A stretch of 64,000 nucleotides of DNA from Pseudomonas sp. PB106 (GCF_009764645.1 NZ_RWIM01000124.1:1-64000), one strand, 5' to 3'. Counted from the stretch's first letter, positions 43,532 through 52,994 are shown. Made by a program: numbers and translations. The notes: generated by a model from the letters alone, not told the origin.

Positions 43532-44356
43532 ATGAGCGAGCTTTTTTATAACGCTGTGCCGAACGCGACCCGCGTGGCACCGCCACTGCCCGAACCTCGG
43601 CAATATCCCAGCGAGAAACCGTCGCGGGTTTATCTATTCGGCACGTGCGTGGTCGACCTGTTCTACCCCGAAGCCGGGATGGACGCGATCCACTTGCTGG
43701 AACGCGAAGGCATCCGGGTCGAGTACCCGCAAGGGCAAAGTTGCTGCGGCCAACCCGCCTACACCTCGGGTTACACCGAGCAGGCGCGGACCGTGGCGCG
43801 CTCGCAACTGGCGCTGTTTGCCGGAGATTATCCGGTGGTGGTGCCTTCAGGTTCCTGCGCCGGCATGCTCCGCGAGCATTACGCCGACTTGTTCAAGGAC
43901 GAGCCGGACACGTTGAAACAGGTTCAGGCCCTCGCGGCTCGTACCTATGAACTGGCTGAGTTTCTGCTGTTCGTCTGCAAGGTGCAGCTCAAGGACAGCG
44001 GCGAGCCGGTCAAAGTCGCGCTGCACACTTCGTGTTCGGCACGCCGCGAAATGAACACCCACCTGCACGGCCGCGAGTTATTGGCGCAGTTGAGCAACGT
44101 GGAACGGGTCAACCACGACCACGAAAGCGAATGCTGTGGCTTCGGTGGGACATTCAGCGTCCGTATGCCAGACATTTCCGGCGCGATGGTGGCTGACAAG
44201 ACCAAGTCGTTGAAGGATTCCGGCGCGCGTAAGGTCTTGAGTGCCGACTGTGGCTGTTTGATGAACATCAACGGCGCATTGGAGAAACAAAAAGAAACGC
44301 TGCGCGGGCAACATCTCGCCAGCTTTCTGTGGCAACGAACCAGAGGTGCGCAATGA
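43532..44356 (+). CDS. lldE: L-lactate utilisation protein LldE/LutA (CCG-domain Fe-S protein)
   Basis: A subunit of the three-part iron-sulfur L-lactate dehydrogenase. The protein has 274 residues with the two cysteine-rich CCG domains (QSCCGQPAYTSGY near 72; ESECCGFGGTFSVRMPD near 205) that bind iron-sulfur clusters in this family. The start is the ATG at 43532 (MSELFYNAV); the frame is open upstream. It overlaps lldF by four bases. Confidence 0.93.
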   Translation: MSELFYNAVPNATRVAPPLPEPRQYPSEKPSRVYLFGTCVVDLFYPEAGMDAIHLLEREGIRVEYPQGQSCCGQPAYTSGYTEQARTVARSQLALFAGDYPVVVPSGSCAGMLREHYADLFKDEPDTLKQVQALAARTYELAEFLLFVCKVQLKDSGEPVKVALHTSCSARREMNTHLHGRELLAQLSNVERVNHDHESECCGFGGTFSVRMPDISGAMVADKTKSLKDSGARKVLSADCGCLMNINGALEKQKETLRGQHLASFLWQRTRGAQ

Positions 44357-45807
44357 GCACTTCCGCGATTATTCCTACGGTTGCCGTAGAAGAAGATTTC
44401 CGCACCCGGGCACACAATGCTCTGGGTGATCAGCAGCTGCGGAACAACTTCCGAACTGCCATGGATTCACTGATGGTCAAGCGGGCAGCCGCTTTCAGTG
44501 ATCCCCATGAAAGAGAGCACTTGCGCGCACTGGGCAATTCGATCAAGGCCCGCGCGCTGTCCAAGTTGCCCGACCTGCTCGAGCAACTGGAAACAAACCT
44601 GACCCGCAACGGTGTGACAGTGCACTGGGCGGAAACGGTGGACGAGGCCAATGGCATCGTCCTATCGATCATCCGCGCTCACGAGGCGCGGCAAGTGATC
44701 AAGGGCAAATCGATGGTCAGCGAAGAGATGGAGATGAACCATTTCCTCGAGGCTCGGGACATTGAATGTCTGGAGTCCGATATGGGGGAATACATCGTCC
44801 AGCTCGACCACGAGAAGCCTTCACACATCATTATGCCGGCGATCCACAAGAATGCCGGTCAGGTCGCGTCCTTGTTCCACGACAAACTTGGCGTGGAATA
44901 CACCAAGGACGTTGACCAACTCATTCAGATCGGTCGCAAAGTCTTGCGGCAGAAATTTTTCGAAGCGGACATCGGCGTCTCCGGCGTCAACTTCGCCGTG
45001 GCCGAAACCGGCACCCTGCTGCTGGTGGAAAACGAAGGCAACGGCCGCATGACCACCACCGTGCCGCCAGTGCACATCGCCGTCACCGGCATCGAAAAGG
45101 TGGTGGAAAATCTGCGTGACGTCGTGCCGCTGCTGTCACTGCTGACGCGCTCGGCGCTGGGCATTCCGATCACCACGTACGTCAACATGATCTCCGGCCC
45201 GCGCAAGGCGCATGAACTCGACGGCCCGCAGGAAGTGCATCTGGTGCTGCTCGACAACGGTCGCAGCCAGGCTTTCGCCGACAGCGAATTGCGCCAGACC
45301 CTGAATTGCATTCGCTGCGGCGCCTGCATGAATCATTGCCCGGTGTACACCCGCGTCGGTGGCCACACGTATGGCGAGGTGTATCCAGGGCCGATCGGCA
45401 AAATCATCACGCCGCACATGGTTGGCCTGGCCAAGGTTCCGGATCACCCGAGCGCGTCATCGCTGTGCGGCGCGTGCGGTGAAGTTTGTCCGGTAAAAAT
45501 TCCGATCCCGGCGATCCTCCGGCGCCTGCGCGAAGAAAACGTCAAAGCCCCTGACAGCCCGAATCAAGTGATGCGCGGTCAGGGCAGCAAGTATTCGCGC
45601 AAGGAGCGCTTCATCTGGAACGCCTGGGCCAAGCTCAACAGCTCGCCAACCTTGTATCGATTGTTCGGTTTCTTCGCCACGCGCCTGCGCGCCCTGACGC
45701 CAAGCAACGTCGGCCCGTGGACTCAAAACCACAGCGCGCCGAAACCCGCCGCTCGCTCACTGCACGACATGGCCCGCGAGCATCTGGCCAAACAGGGAGA
45801 CCGCTGA
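44353..45807 (+). CDS. lldF: L-lactate utilisation protein LldF/LutB (ferredoxin-type iron-sulfur subunit)
   Basis: A 484-residue protein with an N-terminal LUD domain (EMNHFLEARDIECLESDMGE, AETGTLLLVENEGNGRM) and two [4Fe-4S] motifs (CIRCGACMNHCPVYTRVGG near 318, CGACGEVCPVKIPI near 370) for electron transfer. The start ATG at 44353 overlaps the lldE stop (ATGA). The next gene starts on its last base. Confidence 0.93.
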   Translation: MSTSAIIPTVAVEEDFRTRAHNALGDQQLRNNFRTAMDSLMVKRAAAFSDPHEREHLRALGNSIKARALSKLPDLLEQLETNLTRNGVTVHWAETVDEANGIVLSIIRAHEARQVIKGKSMVSEEMEMNHFLEARDIECLESDMGEYIVQLDHEKPSHIIMPAIHKNAGQVASLFHDKLGVEYTKDVDQLIQIGRKVLRQKFFEADIGVSGVNFAVAETGTLLLVENEGNGRMTTTVPPVHIAVTGIEKVVENLRDVVPLLSLLTRSALGIPITTYVNMISGPRKAHELDGPQEVHLVLLDNGRSQAFADSELRQTLNCIRCGACMNHCPVYTRVGGHTYGEVYPGPIGKIITPHMVGLAKVPDHPSASSLCGACGEVCPVKIPIPAILRRLREENVKAPDSPNQVMRGQGSKYSRKERFIWNAWAKLNSSPTLYRLFGFFATRLRALTPSNVGPWTQNHSAPKPAARSLHDMAREHLAKQGDR

Positions 45808-46478
45808 TGAGCGCCAAGCAAAATATCCTCGGCAAACTGCGGAAAAGTCTGACCGGCACCACACCGATTGCCGACAACTTCGATGTCGATCTGGTGACGC
45901 AGCCTTACACCTACAGCGCCGAACAACGCATCCCGCAACTGCGCAAACTGATGGAAGCGGTGCACACCGAAATTCACCTGACTTCGGCCGGAGAATGGCC
46001 GGCGTTGCTCGCGCAATTGCTGCGCGACCGCCAGTTGCCGAGTCTGTTGATCGCACCGACGACAGCCCACGGGCAGAAAATCACACAGCACTGGGCGAAC
46101 AATCCCGACCTGCCGACGCTGAAATCCTACGATCGGCCGATGGAAGAATGGAAAGCCGAGTTGTTCAACGACACGCCCGCCAGCCTTACCGGCACGCTCG
46201 GCGCGATCGCCGCCACTGGCAGCCTGATCATGTGGCCAACCCGAGAGGAACCACGGTTGATGAGCCTGGTGCCGCCGGTGCATTTCGCCCTGCTGAACGC
46301 CAGTGAAATCCGCGACAACTTCTATCAGGTGCAACAGGAATTCGAATGGGCGCAAGGCATGCCGACCAACGCGCTGCTGGTGTCCGGCCCGTCGAAAACC
46401 GCTGACATCGAGCAGGTACTGGCTTACGGCGCCCACGGCCCGAAGGACCTGGTGGTTCTGATTCTGGAGGACCAATGA
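45807..46478 (+). CDS. lldG: L-lactate utilisation protein LldG/LutC (LUD domain)
   Basis: A 223-residue single LUD-domain protein (EWPALLAQLLRDRQLPSLLI, ASLTGTLGAIAATGSLIMWP, PPVHFALLNASEI), third component of the LutABC system. It starts at the TGATG junction with lldF and its stop overlaps the next gene (ATGA), so lldEFG and dld-II are tightly coupled. Confidence 0.92.
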   Translation: MSAKQNILGKLRKSLTGTTPIADNFDVDLVTQPYTYSAEQRIPQLRKLMEAVHTEIHLTSAGEWPALLAQLLRDRQLPSLLIAPTTAHGQKITQHWANNPDLPTLKSYDRPMEEWKAELFNDTPASLTGTLGAIAATGSLIMWPTREEPRLMSLVPPVHFALLNASEIRDNFYQVQQEFEWAQGMPTNALLVSGPSKTADIEQVLAYGAHGPKDLVVLILEDQ

Positions 46479-49285
46479 CGCTTCCAGTGAATTTCCTGCG
46501 TGATGCGCAACAACTGATTCCAGCGGACCGCCGCTTCGACGATCCCTTGTCGACTCTGGCCTTCGGCACGGATGCGAGTTTTTATCGGCTGATTCCTCAG
46601 TTGGTAATCCGTGTTGAATCTGAAGATGAAGTCGTGGCTCTGTTGAAACTGGCCCAGCGCGACAACGTCCCGGTGACCTTTCGTGCGGCAGGCACCAGTC
46701 TGTCCGGGCAAGCGATCAGCGATTCCGTTTTGATTGTGCTAGGGGATAACTGGAACGCCCGCGAGATTCGTGGCCAAGGCACGCAGATTCGCCTGCAACC
46801 GGGCGTGATCGGCGCGCAAGCCAATGCGTGGCTGGCACCGTTCGGACGCAAGATCGGCCCGGATCCGGCGTCGATCAACGCCTGCAAAATCGGCGGCATC
46901 GTCGCTAACAACGCCAGCGGCATGTGCTGCGGCACCGCGCAAAATACCTATCACACGCTGGCCGGAATTCGCTTGGTGCTGGCCGATGGCACACGTCTGG
47001 ATACCGAAGACGCTGCCAGTGTTGCGGCATTTCGCGCCAGCCACGGCGAGCTGCTCGAACGCCTGGCGACATTGGGCCGCGAAACCCGCGCCAACGCCGA
47101 ATTGGCTGCACGAATTCGCCACAAATATCGTCTGAAAAATACCACCGGTTTGTCACTGAACGCCCTGGTGGATTTCGATGAGCCTGTGGACATCTTGAGC
47201 CACTTGCTGGTCGGCTCCGAAGGCACCCTCGGATTCATCAGTGCGGTGACTTATGACACCGTCATCGATCACCCGAACAAAGCCTCGGCGCTGATCGTGT
47301 TCCCGGATGTGGAAACCTGCTGCAATGCGGTCACGGTACTGAAAAGCCAACCGGTTTCCGCCGTAGAACTGTTGGACCGGCGCAGTCTGCGCTCGGTGCA
47401 GAACAAACCGGGCATGCCCGCTTTCGTACAACAACTGTCGAACAATGCCTGCGCGCTGCTGATCGAATCCCGCGCCGCATCTTCCAGTTTGTTGCAGGCA
47501 CAACTGGCGCAGATCATGGCCTCGCTCAGCGGCTTCCCGGTGGAGAAGCAGGTCGATTTCACCGAAGACCCTGCCGAGAACGCCAAGCTCTGGGCGATCC
47601 GCAAGGACACGTTCCCCGCCGTCGGCGCCGTGCGCAAAACCGGCACTACGGTGATCATCGAAGACGTGACTTTCCCCGTCGAACAACTGGCCATCGGCGT
47701 GAACCGCTTGATCGAGTTGTTCGACAAACATTCCTACGATGAGGCGATCCTTTTCGGACACGCATTGGAAGGCAATCTGCACTTCGTCTTCACCCAAGGC
47801 TTCAACAACCCGGAAGAAGTCGCACGCTATCAAGCGTTCATGGACGACGTCGCGCAATTGGTCGCTGTGGAATTCGGCGGTTCGTTGAAGGCTGAGCACG
47901 GCACCGGGCGCAACATGGCGCCGTTCGTCGAACTGGAATGGGGTAGCGACGCCTATCAACTGATGTGGCAGCTCAAACGTCTGCTCGACCCCAACGCCAT
48001 TCTCAACCCGGACGTGGTGCTCAGCGAGGATCCGCAGATTCATCTCAAGCATCTGAAACCACTGCCCGCAGCCGATGAGATTGTGGATAAGTGCATCGAG
48101 TGCGGCTTCTGCGAACCGGTCTGCCCGTCGAAGGGCCTGACCCTGAGTCCGCGCCAGCGCATCGTGATCTGGCGCGACATTCAGGCGAAGAAGCGCGCCG
48201 GCGTCGACACCACGGAACTGGAAAAAGCCTACGAGTACCAAGGCATCGAAACCTGCGCTGCCACCGGTCTGTGCGCACAGCGCTGCCCTGTAGGCATCAA
48301 CACCGGCGAGCTGGTGAAAAAGCTGCGTGGCCGACACGCAACGCATCAGAAAACCGCTGACTGGATCGAAGGAAATTTCGCCAAAACCCTGCAAGGCGCA
48401 CGCTTCACTCTGCACGTGGCCAACGGTGCGCGAATGATGCTCGGCGCACCGCGTCTGGCGAAACTTTCGGCAACAATTACGCGCCTGTCCAAAGGCCAAG
48501 TGCCGCTGTGGACCAATGCGATGCCGCAACCGGAGAAAGCCATTCGCTTCAGCCCCAGCGTTTCGGACGAACGCCCGCGCGTGGTGTATCTGGCTGCGTG
48601 CGTGTCGCGGGTCATGGGCCCGGCGGCGGGCGATAAAGAGCAGATGTCGCTGTACGACAAAACCCGTGGGTTACTGGAAAAGGCCGGTTACCAAGTGGTC
48701 TTCCCGGACAATCAGGACAATCTCTGCTGCGGTCAGCCTTTCGCCTCCAAGGGCTATGCAGAGCAGGCTGAACACAAGCGTCAGGAGTTGATCAGCGCGC
48801 TACTGCAGGCCAGTCGCGGCGGTCTCGATCCGATCTATTGCGACACCAGTCCATGCACATTGCGATTGGTGCAGGACGTAGGAGAAACCCGTCTGGATCT
48901 GTACGACCCGGTGCGCTTCATCCGTACGCATCTTCTTGATCGCTTGGAGTTCACCCCGCAAGACGCACCAATCGCCGTGCACGTGACCTGCAGTACACAA
49001 CACTTGGGCGAAAGCCAGGCGCTGATCGATCTGGCGCGCAAGTGCAGCAAAACCGTGGTGATCCCGGAAGGCATACATTGCTGTGGGTTTGCTGGCGATA
49101 AAGGCTTCACCACACCAGAGCTGAACAGCCATTCGCTGCGCACGCTCAAGGACGCGGTGCAGCATTGCAGCGAGGGGATTTCCACCAGCCGTACCTGCGA
49201 GATCGGTCTGACGCAACATGGCGGAATCGACTACCACGGGCTGGTTTATCTGGTGGATCGGGTGACCCGGGCGAAGGCCTGTTGA
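46475..49285 (+). CDS. dld-II: FAD- and Fe-S-containing D-lactate dehydrogenase (Dld-II type)
   Basis: A large flavo-iron-sulfur oxidase of 936 residues. The N-terminal PCMH-type FAD domain (VTFRAAGTSLSGQAISDSVL, CKIGGIVANNASGMCCGTAQ) is followed by the FAD-oxidase C domain (AEHGTGRNMAPFVELEWGSD). Then come two [4Fe-4S] motifs (CIECGFCEPVCPSKG near 540, CAATGLCAQRCPVG near 593) and two C-terminal CCG motifs (LCCGQPFASKG, HCCGFAGDKGF). This matches the quinone-linked D-lactate dehydrogenases encoded with lldP in pseudomonads; glycolate-oxidase-like activity is the alternative. GGAGG precedes its ATG. Last gene of the lactate operon. Confidence 0.9.
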   Translation: MTLPVNFLRDAQQLIPADRRFDDPLSTLAFGTDASFYRLIPQLVIRVESEDEVVALLKLAQRDNVPVTFRAAGTSLSGQAISDSVLIVLGDNWNAREIRGQGTQIRLQPGVIGAQANAWLAPFGRKIGPDPASINACKIGGIVANNASGMCCGTAQNTYHTLAGIRLVLADGTRLDTEDAASVAAFRASHGELLERLATLGRETRANAELAARIRHKYRLKNTTGLSLNALVDFDEPVDILSHLLVGSEGTLGFISAVTYDTVIDHPNKASALIVFPDVETCCNAVTVLKSQPVSAVELLDRRSLRSVQNKPGMPAFVQQLSNNACALLIESRAASSSLLQAQLAQIMASLSGFPVEKQVDFTEDPAENAKLWAIRKDTFPAVGAVRKTGTTVIIEDVTFPVEQLAIGVNRLIELFDKHSYDEAILFGHALEGNLHFVFTQGFNNPEEVARYQAFMDDVAQLVAVEFGGSLKAEHGTGRNMAPFVELEWGSDAYQLMWQLKRLLDPNAILNPDVVLSEDPQIHLKHLKPLPAADEIVDKCIECGFCEPVCPSKGLTLSPRQRIVIWRDIQAKKRAGVDTTELEKAYEYQGIETCAATGLCAQRCPVGINTGELVKKLRGRHATHQKTADWIEGNFAKTLQGARFTLHVANGARMMLGAPRLAKLSATITRLSKGQVPLWTNAMPQPEKAIRFSPSVSDERPRVVYLAACVSRVMGPAAGDKEQMSLYDKTRGLLEKAGYQVVFPDNQDNLCCGQPFASKGYAEQAEHKRQELISALLQASRGGLDPIYCDTSPCTLRLVQDVGETRLDLYDPVRFIRTHLLDRLEFTPQDAPIAVHVTCSTQHLGESQALIDLARKCSKTVVIPEGIHCCGFAGDKGFTTPELNSHSLRTLKDAVQHCSEGISTSRTCEIGLTQHGGIDYHGLVYLVDRVTRAKAC

Positions 49286-49328
49286 AGAAAAATAGAACCC
49301 TTGCGCGCGACTGTAGTCCACAGAATAA

Positions 49329-49350
49329 CCCCGACCGATCGGGGTTTTTC
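49329..49350 (+). terminator. Terminator of the lactate operon
   Basis: CCCCGACCGATCGGGG followed by TTTTTC, 43 bases after the dld-II stop. Confidence 0.85.
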
Positions 49351-49414
49351 TTCCATTCGGTTGCCCGTCCTGACGGCCAGCGAAGTCTGGACCACTCGAT
49401 TCAAGGAGATGCAC

Positions 49415-49693
49415 ATGAAACGTTCTGTACTGCTAGGTCTGTTCGTTACCGCCTCGATGATGGCTTCCACTTCGTTCGCCGCAGACAAGCCTGCCGACCT
49501 GTGCGATGCAAATATTCAGACTATTGATAATGGCAAGGCGCAGCTGTCAGCGAATCCAGAACTGAGTCAGCGCGCTGAAACCAGTGTCGCCAAAGCCAAG
49601 GCGCTGAAGGCCCAAGGCAAAATCGACGATTGCGTTGCGGAAACATCGCAAACCATCGTGGAACTGCGCAAAGCCACCGGCACCAACAACTGA
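49415..49693 (+). CDS. Small secreted helical protein with two cysteines
   Basis: A 92-residue protein with a Sec signal (MKRSVLLGLFVTASMMASTS, then FAADKPADL; cleavage near residue 23). The mature ~70 residues are helical and carry two Cys (LCDANIQTI and DDCVAETSQ), suggesting one disulfide pinning a helical hairpin. Similar short periplasmic proteins occur in pseudomonads but I know no function. AAGGAG lies 8 bases before the ATG. Single gene between the lactate operon terminator and tmRNA; a UUCG-capped hairpin (49704-49723) follows. Confidence 0.75.
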   Translation: MKRSVLLGLFVTASMMASTSFAADKPADLCDANIQTIDNGKAQLSANPELSQRAETSVAKAKALKAQGKIDDCVAETSQTIVELRKATGTNN

Positions 49694-49789
49694 TCACCAC
49701 CCTGGCCAACCTTCGGGTTGGCCTTGGGGACTGATTGGCGTACACTGCGCAGGCTTGTTGCTCAAACAGATGTACTGAGCAATGAGTTC

Positions 49790-50178
49790 GGGGCCGTTTA
49801 GGATTCGACGCCGGTTGCGAAACTTTAGGTGCATGCCGACTTGGTAACAGAAGTCGTAAATCCACTGTTGCAACTACTTATAGTTGCCAATGACGACCAA
49901 TACGGTGTTGCTCTCGCTGCTTAATTGCAGCTGACAATGCTCCTGGTACCTTCGGGTCCAGCAATCATCAGGGGATGTCTGTAAACCCAAAATGATTGTC
50001 ATATAGAACAGAATCGCCGTGCAGTACGTTGTGGACGAAGCGGCTAAAACTTACACAACTCGCCCAAAGCACCCTGCCCTTCGGGTCGCTGAGGGTTAAC
50101 TTAATAGAAACGGCTACGCATGTAGTACCGACAGCGGAGTACTGGCGGACGGGGGTTCAAATCCCCCCGGCTCCACCA
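49790..50178 (+). ncRNA. ssrA: Transfer-messenger RNA (tmRNA)
   Basis: 389 nt. The 5' end GGGGCCG pairs with the 3' CGGCTCC-ACCA acceptor, and the tRNA-like T-arm is GGTTCAAATCC. The mRNA-like part has resume codon GCC at 49886-49888 and encodes the tag ANDDQYGVALAA, ending in TAA at 49922-49924. Pseudoknot-like GC-rich segments follow. It works with SmpB, encoded at 40040. Confidence 0.97.
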
Positions 50179-50184
50179 ACTCAT

Positions 50185-50214
50185 AAAAAAAGACGTCCCA
50201 GGACGTCTTTTTTT
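50185..50214 (+). terminator. Terminator of tmRNA
   Basis: AGACGTCC/GGACGTCT stem with a 2-base loop and flanking A7/T7 runs, directly after the CCA end. Confidence 0.9.
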
Positions 50215-50390
50215 ATGCTTGAAATTCAGTCAACTGCAGATTCCAGCGTACCAGCCCCATTGGAAAAACGGCTCCCACCACTGGCGTCATACCGCTCGGG
50301 TGCACGTCTGCTGTGACCTGAATGTGAATTACCGTCATGAGCGATTCGCCAAGGCGCATTCATCGCCGTCGGCACGCCACCGCAGCGCTA

Positions 50391-51284
50391 CTACAGCAAA
50401 CTGCTTTGTTGCAGAAACGCCTTGGACACGTTCTCGATAGATTCACGGCCGACATCAACTCGAGAGTTGAGGCCCGCGATGGTCTCGTCGTCCAGCTTGG
50501 AAGAGAGGGTGTTAAGCAACTCGCCTATCTTCGAATTTGCTTTCAAGACTTCAGTGCGAATGACAGGAGTCAACGCGTAACTGGGGAAGAAGCCTTTGTC
50601 GTCCTCCAGCACCACGAAACCGAAGGCGGGAATCCGTCCATCGGTCGAGAGGACCAATGCCAGATCGACCTGACCATCTCTGAGCGCCTGGTAGGTCAGA
50701 CCACCATCCATGCGGACGATATTCTTGCGCTCGAACTCGAACTTGTACGCCTCTTGAAGAGGACGCAGGCCATCTGGCCGGGAAAAGAACTCGGCATTCG
50801 ATGCGAATTTATAAGATTTGCCCGTTTCAATATTCTTTGCCAGATCGCTGATCGAGACGATGCCATCCTTCTCGGCCTCGGCTTTGCGCATCGCAAGTGC
50901 GTAGGTGTTGTTAGCCTTGGAAGGGTTCAGCCAAGTGATGCCTTTTTGCGCATCCAGTTCGCTGATCTTCTTATAGGTTTCGTCAGCGCTGAGTTTGTCC
51001 GTGATCTTGTTGTAAGTAATCAGGGAAGTGCCGGTGTACTCCCAGTAAACATCGACCTGGCCGTTCTCTTGCGCCGCGCGCAATACAGACGAACCGAGGT
51101 CCGCGCGCTTATCGACACGGTAGCCATTGGCGCGCAGAAGTTGCGCGGTCATCTCGGCAACCAGTTGCTGCTCGGTAAACTTCTTGCCGCCGACCACGAT
51201 GGGTCCGTCAGCAAAAGCGCTGCCCACAACGCTTGAAACAATGCCAAGGCTTAAGATCAGACTGGCTAACATTCGATAAATCAT
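50391..51284 (-). CDS. ABC transporter substrate-binding protein, osmoprotectant/quaternary-amine type (OpuAC/OsmF family)
   Basis: About 297 residues with a Sec signal (MIYRMLASLILSLGIVSSVV, then GSAFADG; cleavage after AFA). The mature protein begins GPIVVGGKKFTEQQLVAEM, the typical start of OpuAC-type glycine betaine/choline binders, and has VDVYWEYTGTSLITYN near 85, where aromatic cage residues sit in homologues. Several adjacent ATGs exist (51296, 51287, 51284); the last has the best spacing to GAGG. Last gene of the ABC operon. Ligand could be betaine, choline, carnitine or a related amine; not decidable here. Confidence 0.85.
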   Translation of the reverse strand: MIYRMLASLILSLGIVSSVVGSAFADGPIVVGGKKFTEQQLVAEMTAQLLRANGYRVDKRADLGSSVLRAAQENGQVDVYWEYTGTSLITYNKITDKLSADETYKKISELDAQKGITWLNPSKANNTYALAMRKAEAEKDGIVSISDLAKNIETGKSYKFASNAEFFSRPDGLRPLQEAYKFEFERKNIVRMDGGLTYQALRDGQVDLALVLSTDGRIPAFGFVVLEDDKGFFPSYALTPVIRTEVLKANSKIGELLNTLSSKLDDETIAGLNSRVDVGRESIENVSKAFLQQSSLL

Positions 51285-51324
51285 CATGCACCTCATATTA
51301 TTGATTTAGTTCGAGTCTTCAGAT

Positions 51325-51993
51325 TTATCCGCGCCCGGCCAACCTCAAGCCCCGCGACACTGCAATGTGTTGAATCAAGCCGCAGCCCAGATCGACTGCA
51401 ATGGCCAGGAGTGCGGTCGACACGGCGCCAGCCAGCATCATCCCGAAGTCGTTCAAATCGATCCCGGTAAAGATCAACTCGCCCAGCCCGCCACCGCCGA
51501 CCAGAAAGGCCAGCGGCGCCGTACCCACGTTAATCGCGAGTGCCGTGCGGATGCCCGAAAAAATCACGTTCAGCGCATTCGGAATTTCTACTTTCCACAG
51601 TGTCTCCCGTCGCGTCATGCCCATGGCTTCGGCTGCTTCGACCAAGTGCTGCGGCACCGCGCGCAAGCCTTCATAGGTATTCACCGCGACCGGGAGCAGC
51701 GTGGCGACAAACAATCCGATGATGGCCGCACCGCTGCCGACGCCGATGAAGCTCATGGCCAAGGCCAACAGCGCGAGTTTGGGAATCGCCTGCCCGACGT
51801 TAAGGAACTGCATGCTGGCCATGGCATAACGCTGGTTCACCGGACGGCTCATCCACACACCCAACGGAAGCGCAATGGCCAGGGCCAACACCCCGCTGAC
51901 TGCCACGAGCTGCAAGTGCTGGACCGTCAGATAGCTGATGTCACCCCAGTAAAACTGCAGCCCTTGCCAAAATCTGATCATTGACTCAGACAT
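51325..51993 (-). CDS. ABC transporter permease, osmoprotectant type
   Basis: A 222-residue BPD-type permease with five to six membrane helices (LVAVSGVLALAIALPLGVWM; ALLALAMSFIGVGSGAAIIG) and the EAA-like loop VEAAEAMGMTRRETLWKVEI facing the ATPase. It starts 2 bases after the ATPase stop and probably pairs with the permease at 52991-53680. Confidence 0.92.
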   Translation of the reverse strand: MSESMIRFWQGLQFYWGDISYLTVQHLQLVAVSGVLALAIALPLGVWMSRPVNQRYAMASMQFLNVGQAIPKLALLALAMSFIGVGSGAAIIGLFVATLLPVAVNTYEGLRAVPQHLVEAAEAMGMTRRETLWKVEIPNALNVIFSGIRTALAINVGTAPLAFLVGGGGLGELIFTGIDLNDFGMMLAGAVSTALLAIAVDLGCGLIQHIAVSRGLRLAGRG

Positions 51994-51995
51994 CG

Positions 51996-52994
51996 TCAGT
52001 TCACCGCCGGAGTAATGTTTTCAACAAGTCGCGCGAGGATGTCGGCCTGGTGGACATAGCCAATAAAGCGTCCGTCGCTGTCGTTGCATAACGCCCAGTC
52101 CTGGCCGCGCCCCAGCAATTGCGAGAGCACTTGGCGCAGGTCATCTCCAGGTTTGACGATCAGGTGCGAGTGCGCAGTGAGACCGCTGTTTCCACCCACG
52201 ACCTGCATGTGTTCGCGCGGCGCGATCTTGCTCACGACGTCAGCAGCGCGCAGCAGGCGCAAGCGTTTCATGATGCGGTCGCCGCCCATGAAGTTCGCCA
52301 CGAATTCGCTGTTGGGTCGGGCCAGCAAATCATCCGAGCTGCCAAATTGCTGGATTTTTCCGTTGTGGAACAGGGCGACGCAGTCGGCCATCTTCACCGC
52401 TTCGTCGATGTCGTGACTGACAAACAACACTGTCTTGTTGACGAGACGCTGGATGCGCATGAATTCGTCCTGGATCACCTCTCGGTTGATCGGGTCGATC
52501 GCGCCGAAGGGCTCGTCCATCAGCATCACAGGCGGATCCGCCGCCAATGCGCGGGCCACGCCGATGCGTTGCTGTTGCCCTCCGGATAGCTCGCACGGGT
52601 AGCGCTTGAGGAATTTCGCCGGATCCAGCGCGACCACCTCCAGCAACTCAGCGGCGCGCTTGCGGCTTTTGCTTTTGTCCCATCCGAGCAGATTGGGCAC
52701 GACGCAGATGTTTTCCTCAACGGTCATGTTCGGGAACAGGCCGACCTGCTGGATGACATAACCGATGGAGCGTTTTAGCGTGACGCTGTCCAGTTCGGCC
52801 GTGTCGCGACCATTGATTCTGATGGTGCCGGAAGTCGGCGCGATCAGTCGGTTGATCATTTTCAAAGTCGTGGTTTTGCCACAGCCTGAGGGCCCAAGCA
52901 GTACGCAGATTTGTCCCTCATCAACGTTGAATGAAACATTCTCTACCGCCGTGATAGCGCCGAATTGCTTGTTCAGGTTTTCGATCTGGATCAC
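51996..52994 (-). CDS. ABC transporter ATP-binding protein, osmoprotectant type
   Basis: 332 residues. Walker A LLGPSGCGKTTTLKMI near 32-47, Q-loop VIQQVGLF, signature LSGGQQQRIGVARAL near 135, Walker B VMLMDEPFGAID near 155, switch His in VLFVSHDIDEAVKMAD. The C-terminal ~90 residues contain one clear CBS-like stretch (DWALCNDSDGRFIGYVHQAD), fitting ProV/OpuA-type ATPases in which CBS domains sense ionic strength. It overlaps the upstream permease by four bases. Confidence 0.94.
   Translation of the reverse strand: MIQIENLNKQFGAITAVENVSFNVDEGQICVLLGPSGCGKTTTLKMINRLIAPTSGTIRINGRDTAELDSVTLKRSIGYVIQQVGLFPNMTVEENICVVPNLLGWDKSKSRKRAAELLEVVALDPAKFLKRYPCELSGGQQQRIGVARALAADPPVMLMDEPFGAIDPINREVIQDEFMRIQRLVNKTVLFVSHDIDEAVKMADCVALFHNGKIQQFGSSDDLLARPNSEFVANFMGGDRIMKRLRLLRAADVVSKIAPREHMQVVGGNSGLTAHSHLIVKPGDDLRQVLSQLLGRGQDWALCNDSDGRFIGYVHQADILARLVENITPAVN

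Noticed and set aside
50337-51236. 299-codon plus-strand frame opposite the ABC binding-protein gene
   Set aside because: The minus strand has a signal peptide, ribosome site and clear family motifs; the plus frame has none.
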